Source: Druceiella hillmani (lineage: Eukaryota > Arthropoda > Insecta > Lepidoptera > Hepialidae). Taken from it: DNA of 64,000 bases. The DNA is taken from contig JAYKKI010000038.1 of assembly GCA_039881145.1 (NCBI GenBank), positions 899,001 to 963,000 on the forward strand, in the 5' to 3' direction. The position numbers were made by a program, and so were the translations under genes. Below the pieces are notes generated by a model, which saw only the letters and a list, made by a program, of their open reading frames with translations, did not search any database and was not told the DNA's origin. Below are positions 61,655-64,000 of the stretch, piece by piece. Numbering within the stretch: the first letter of the stretch is position 1; each line of letters starts with the position of its first letter.

Positions 61655-62562
61655 TGAAAGCCAATCGGCCACGTGCTGCTCATCCAACCCAAGGTTTAAT
61701 TTAGTCATTTGGCTGGGAATAACCGGTCAATCCATCAATCACTCTTCAACGATAAGAAGATCAAAGTAAACGTAGAACTATATGTAACTTCGCCGAGGTG
61801 AAAATAAACTTCTAGGAAAAGAAGAGGGGAAGGTGGCCTTTACTTTAAGGAAAATGTCTTAGTTATAACCGAAATTACGTTGAAAATAAATTTTAAGTAT
61901 TGGTATTCATACATAAATCACATTCCTTAAAATATTTAATAATATATACATCATGAACATTGGGTCAACATAAAAATTATGAAAAATGTAATAATCGACT
62001 ACAAATTAAATAATAATATTCTTTCATTCTCTACTACACAAATCATATGACGCTTAAAGTGGGATAAATTAATACATCATTTACGGCAGTCATATATTAC
62101 ACGTACGCTTGTAAAATATTGGAAATGTGAGACGTATTACCACAAAGCGTATTGCTAGAAAATCATAACAATAACATGAATATAATAGATCATAACAATA
62201 AAATGAAAATGGAATTTAGTTCGCCCTGTCTAGATTCATTATTGATTGCAATACGTGCACTATTGATTACAGTAAAAAAAGAAAACATTCCCGTTCTATA
62301 AAGCGTACAAATTTCAAGAGGCGATATTTCTTTTCAAGATAAAAATATTTCTCAATATAATATTTGAATTAATATATTTTTGCGAAACCACAGCACTCCT
62401 GATAAATATTTTTGACTCAGTCTTAATGTAAACGTTGATTGGTATTCAAAATAAAAATAGATCAAATTGTATTCAATACTCTCAATATTGATAGCATTTT
62501 AGACTCTATTGTTTAGAAAGCTGTAAATGTTTTATCTGTTTTAGTAGACTTATTTTATAAAA

Positions 62563-62626
<64 letters not shown>

Positions 62627-64000
62627 TATATAATAACGGTTGTAATGCAAGATAAAATAAAGTTAATATTGGGGAAATATTAACATTAATACGCCCATTT
62701 ATATTTATAATAGAAAAAATGTAATAATCACTCTAACAAAAGTACTTTTTTTTATTTGTAAGCTAAGAAAATTAGTGGAAAGCAGATAAATAAAAACAGG
62801 CAAGACACTAAAATCAGAAAAGTCTCGTAATAACATAATTCAGTCAAGATGATGACTAGTAGTGACAAAAAATAATAATTTGGTTTAGAAATTAAAGGAG
62901 AGAAAGATATAGGTTTTATTTTCTGTCACACTTCATGACAAAAAAAATCATTTAGACATTGCAGAGAAATTACAAATTTGACCTATCTTTGCCATATATT
63001 TTATTAACTTATATATTAATTTACTTTTATAAATTTTCTATATAATTTTTAATTCTTGCATAAGTGAATAAAATACTCTAATCGACTAAATTAAATGCAA
63101 AGCTTCTTTACTCTGGCAAAAATTAAGGACAGAACAATACGATAATTTAGATACTGAGAGTTGAGACATGGATTTATACAGAGAAATCGAAGTCAAATAA
63201 AATATGAGAGAGATCAATATATAATTAAGTTTAGGGAATTCTTGAAATTACTTGAATTTTAACACTTAAAGAGTTTTCTCGAAGGTATAATTATAAGAAA
63301 ATGTAGCGAAAAATACATTTATTTGATTTTATGCTTATCATAGATATGAAAAAGGAACCAAAAATACGAAAACGTTGGGAAAAATTAACAAACAACAAAA
63401 TTCAAAATGTTGCTTGTTAGTATATTCACAAATATCTAAAATGACAAAAACTTAATTCTACATCCTAGCCAGTTTGTCAACATTCCATGTTAACAACAAT
63501 AAAAATTGAAAGAATTTAATGGAAAATTTATAATAAAATAAAAAAAATTTTTATGAGAATTTATATCGTTTTACAAGCGTAAAATCGTACTAACAAATTA
63601 AGTCATTTTTTACACCAAGCCTACTTATTGGAAAACATATTTTAATAGATTTTAGATGCTTTACAAATTGAATATAGTGAATGTTATTATATTTTATAAT
63701 AATATGAATGATGTACACACCTTTGTTTATTTATATTTTTACAGTAAGTAACCAAAAATTTTATAGTAAGTAAAAAAAAAGTTTAGTAAAAAGTAACCGA
63801 AACCATTACATCAAAAAAAAGGGAAACCGCTTCAACGAAACTAATTTACTTTGCTAACCGTAAATACTCGTATTTCGAACTTGGAAAATATTTTTACCGT
63901 TTTTAACCTCAATTCTTTAAAGTAATTTTCATTTAATAATCTATCAATGTTCATTTGTTTATTTTAATACCATAAGATTGCAAAGAAATAAACATAGAAA
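61655..64000. other. AT-rich spacer to window end
   Basis: No gene recognised on either strand. Contains the (TA)n tract at 62566-62632. The first 200 bp (61655-61870) are a little GC-richer, with no motif seen. Confidence 0.55.
62566..62632. repeat. (TA)n microsatellite
   Basis: TA run of about 65 bp with one AA break. Confidence 0.95.

Overview
This window is AT-rich eukaryotic nuclear DNA, most likely from an arthropod and probably an insect. The evidence is the set of decayed transposon families (P element, PIF/Harbinger with a MADF partner, Tc1/mariner-like, Penelope-like, RTE and CR1/Jockey-like LINEs, Ty3/Gypsy, and two repeat-associated protein families common in insect genomes), the very long (TA)n microsatellites, and the lack of bacterial gene structure. 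The species cannot be named from the sequence; a hemipteran would fit but this is inference. I found no convincing host gene, tRNA, rRNA or CRISPR array. Most open frames above 60 codons are chance frames or read through (TA)n tracts.

Layout. 1-9.4 kb is AT-rich spacer with (TA)n tracts, a short duplication, a hairpin and one copy of a dispersed repeat whose partner lies at 42.3 kb. 9.4-16.8 kb holds a foldback element, a decayed YqaJ-domain gene (minus) and the longest intact frame of the window, a 5'-truncated LINE reverse transcriptase (minus, 15597-16754). 20.2 kb has a second foldback element. 23.9-27.6 kb is a cluster: a P-element transposase relic running straight into a Ty3/Gypsy relic (protease, then integrase C-terminus), followed by an 86-bp tandem repeat. 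30.9-32.7 kb has a half foldback element and an RTE-type LINE relic with its 3' microsatellite tail. 37.8 kb has a relic of an insect repeat-associated protein family. 41.9-42.5 kb has a mariner-like transposase tail next to the second dispersed-repeat copy. 43.6 kb and 47.0 kb carry 59-bp and about 118-bp tandem repeats. 55.1-56.3 kb has a Penelope-like element (reverse transcriptase plus GIY-YIG) abutting a second RTE-type 3' end. 58.8 and 61.5 kb have two more foldback copies. 59.8-60.5 kb holds an internally deleted PIF/Harbinger element with convergent transposase and MADF remnants and two perfect palindromes.

Nothing here works together as a functional pathway; the window is a graveyard of mobile elements. 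Its most interesting component is a palindromic (foldback) family present as five differently deleted copies in 64 kb. Whole copies could fold into long RNA hairpins if transcribed. All protein calls rest on motifs recognised by eye; no database search was possible.
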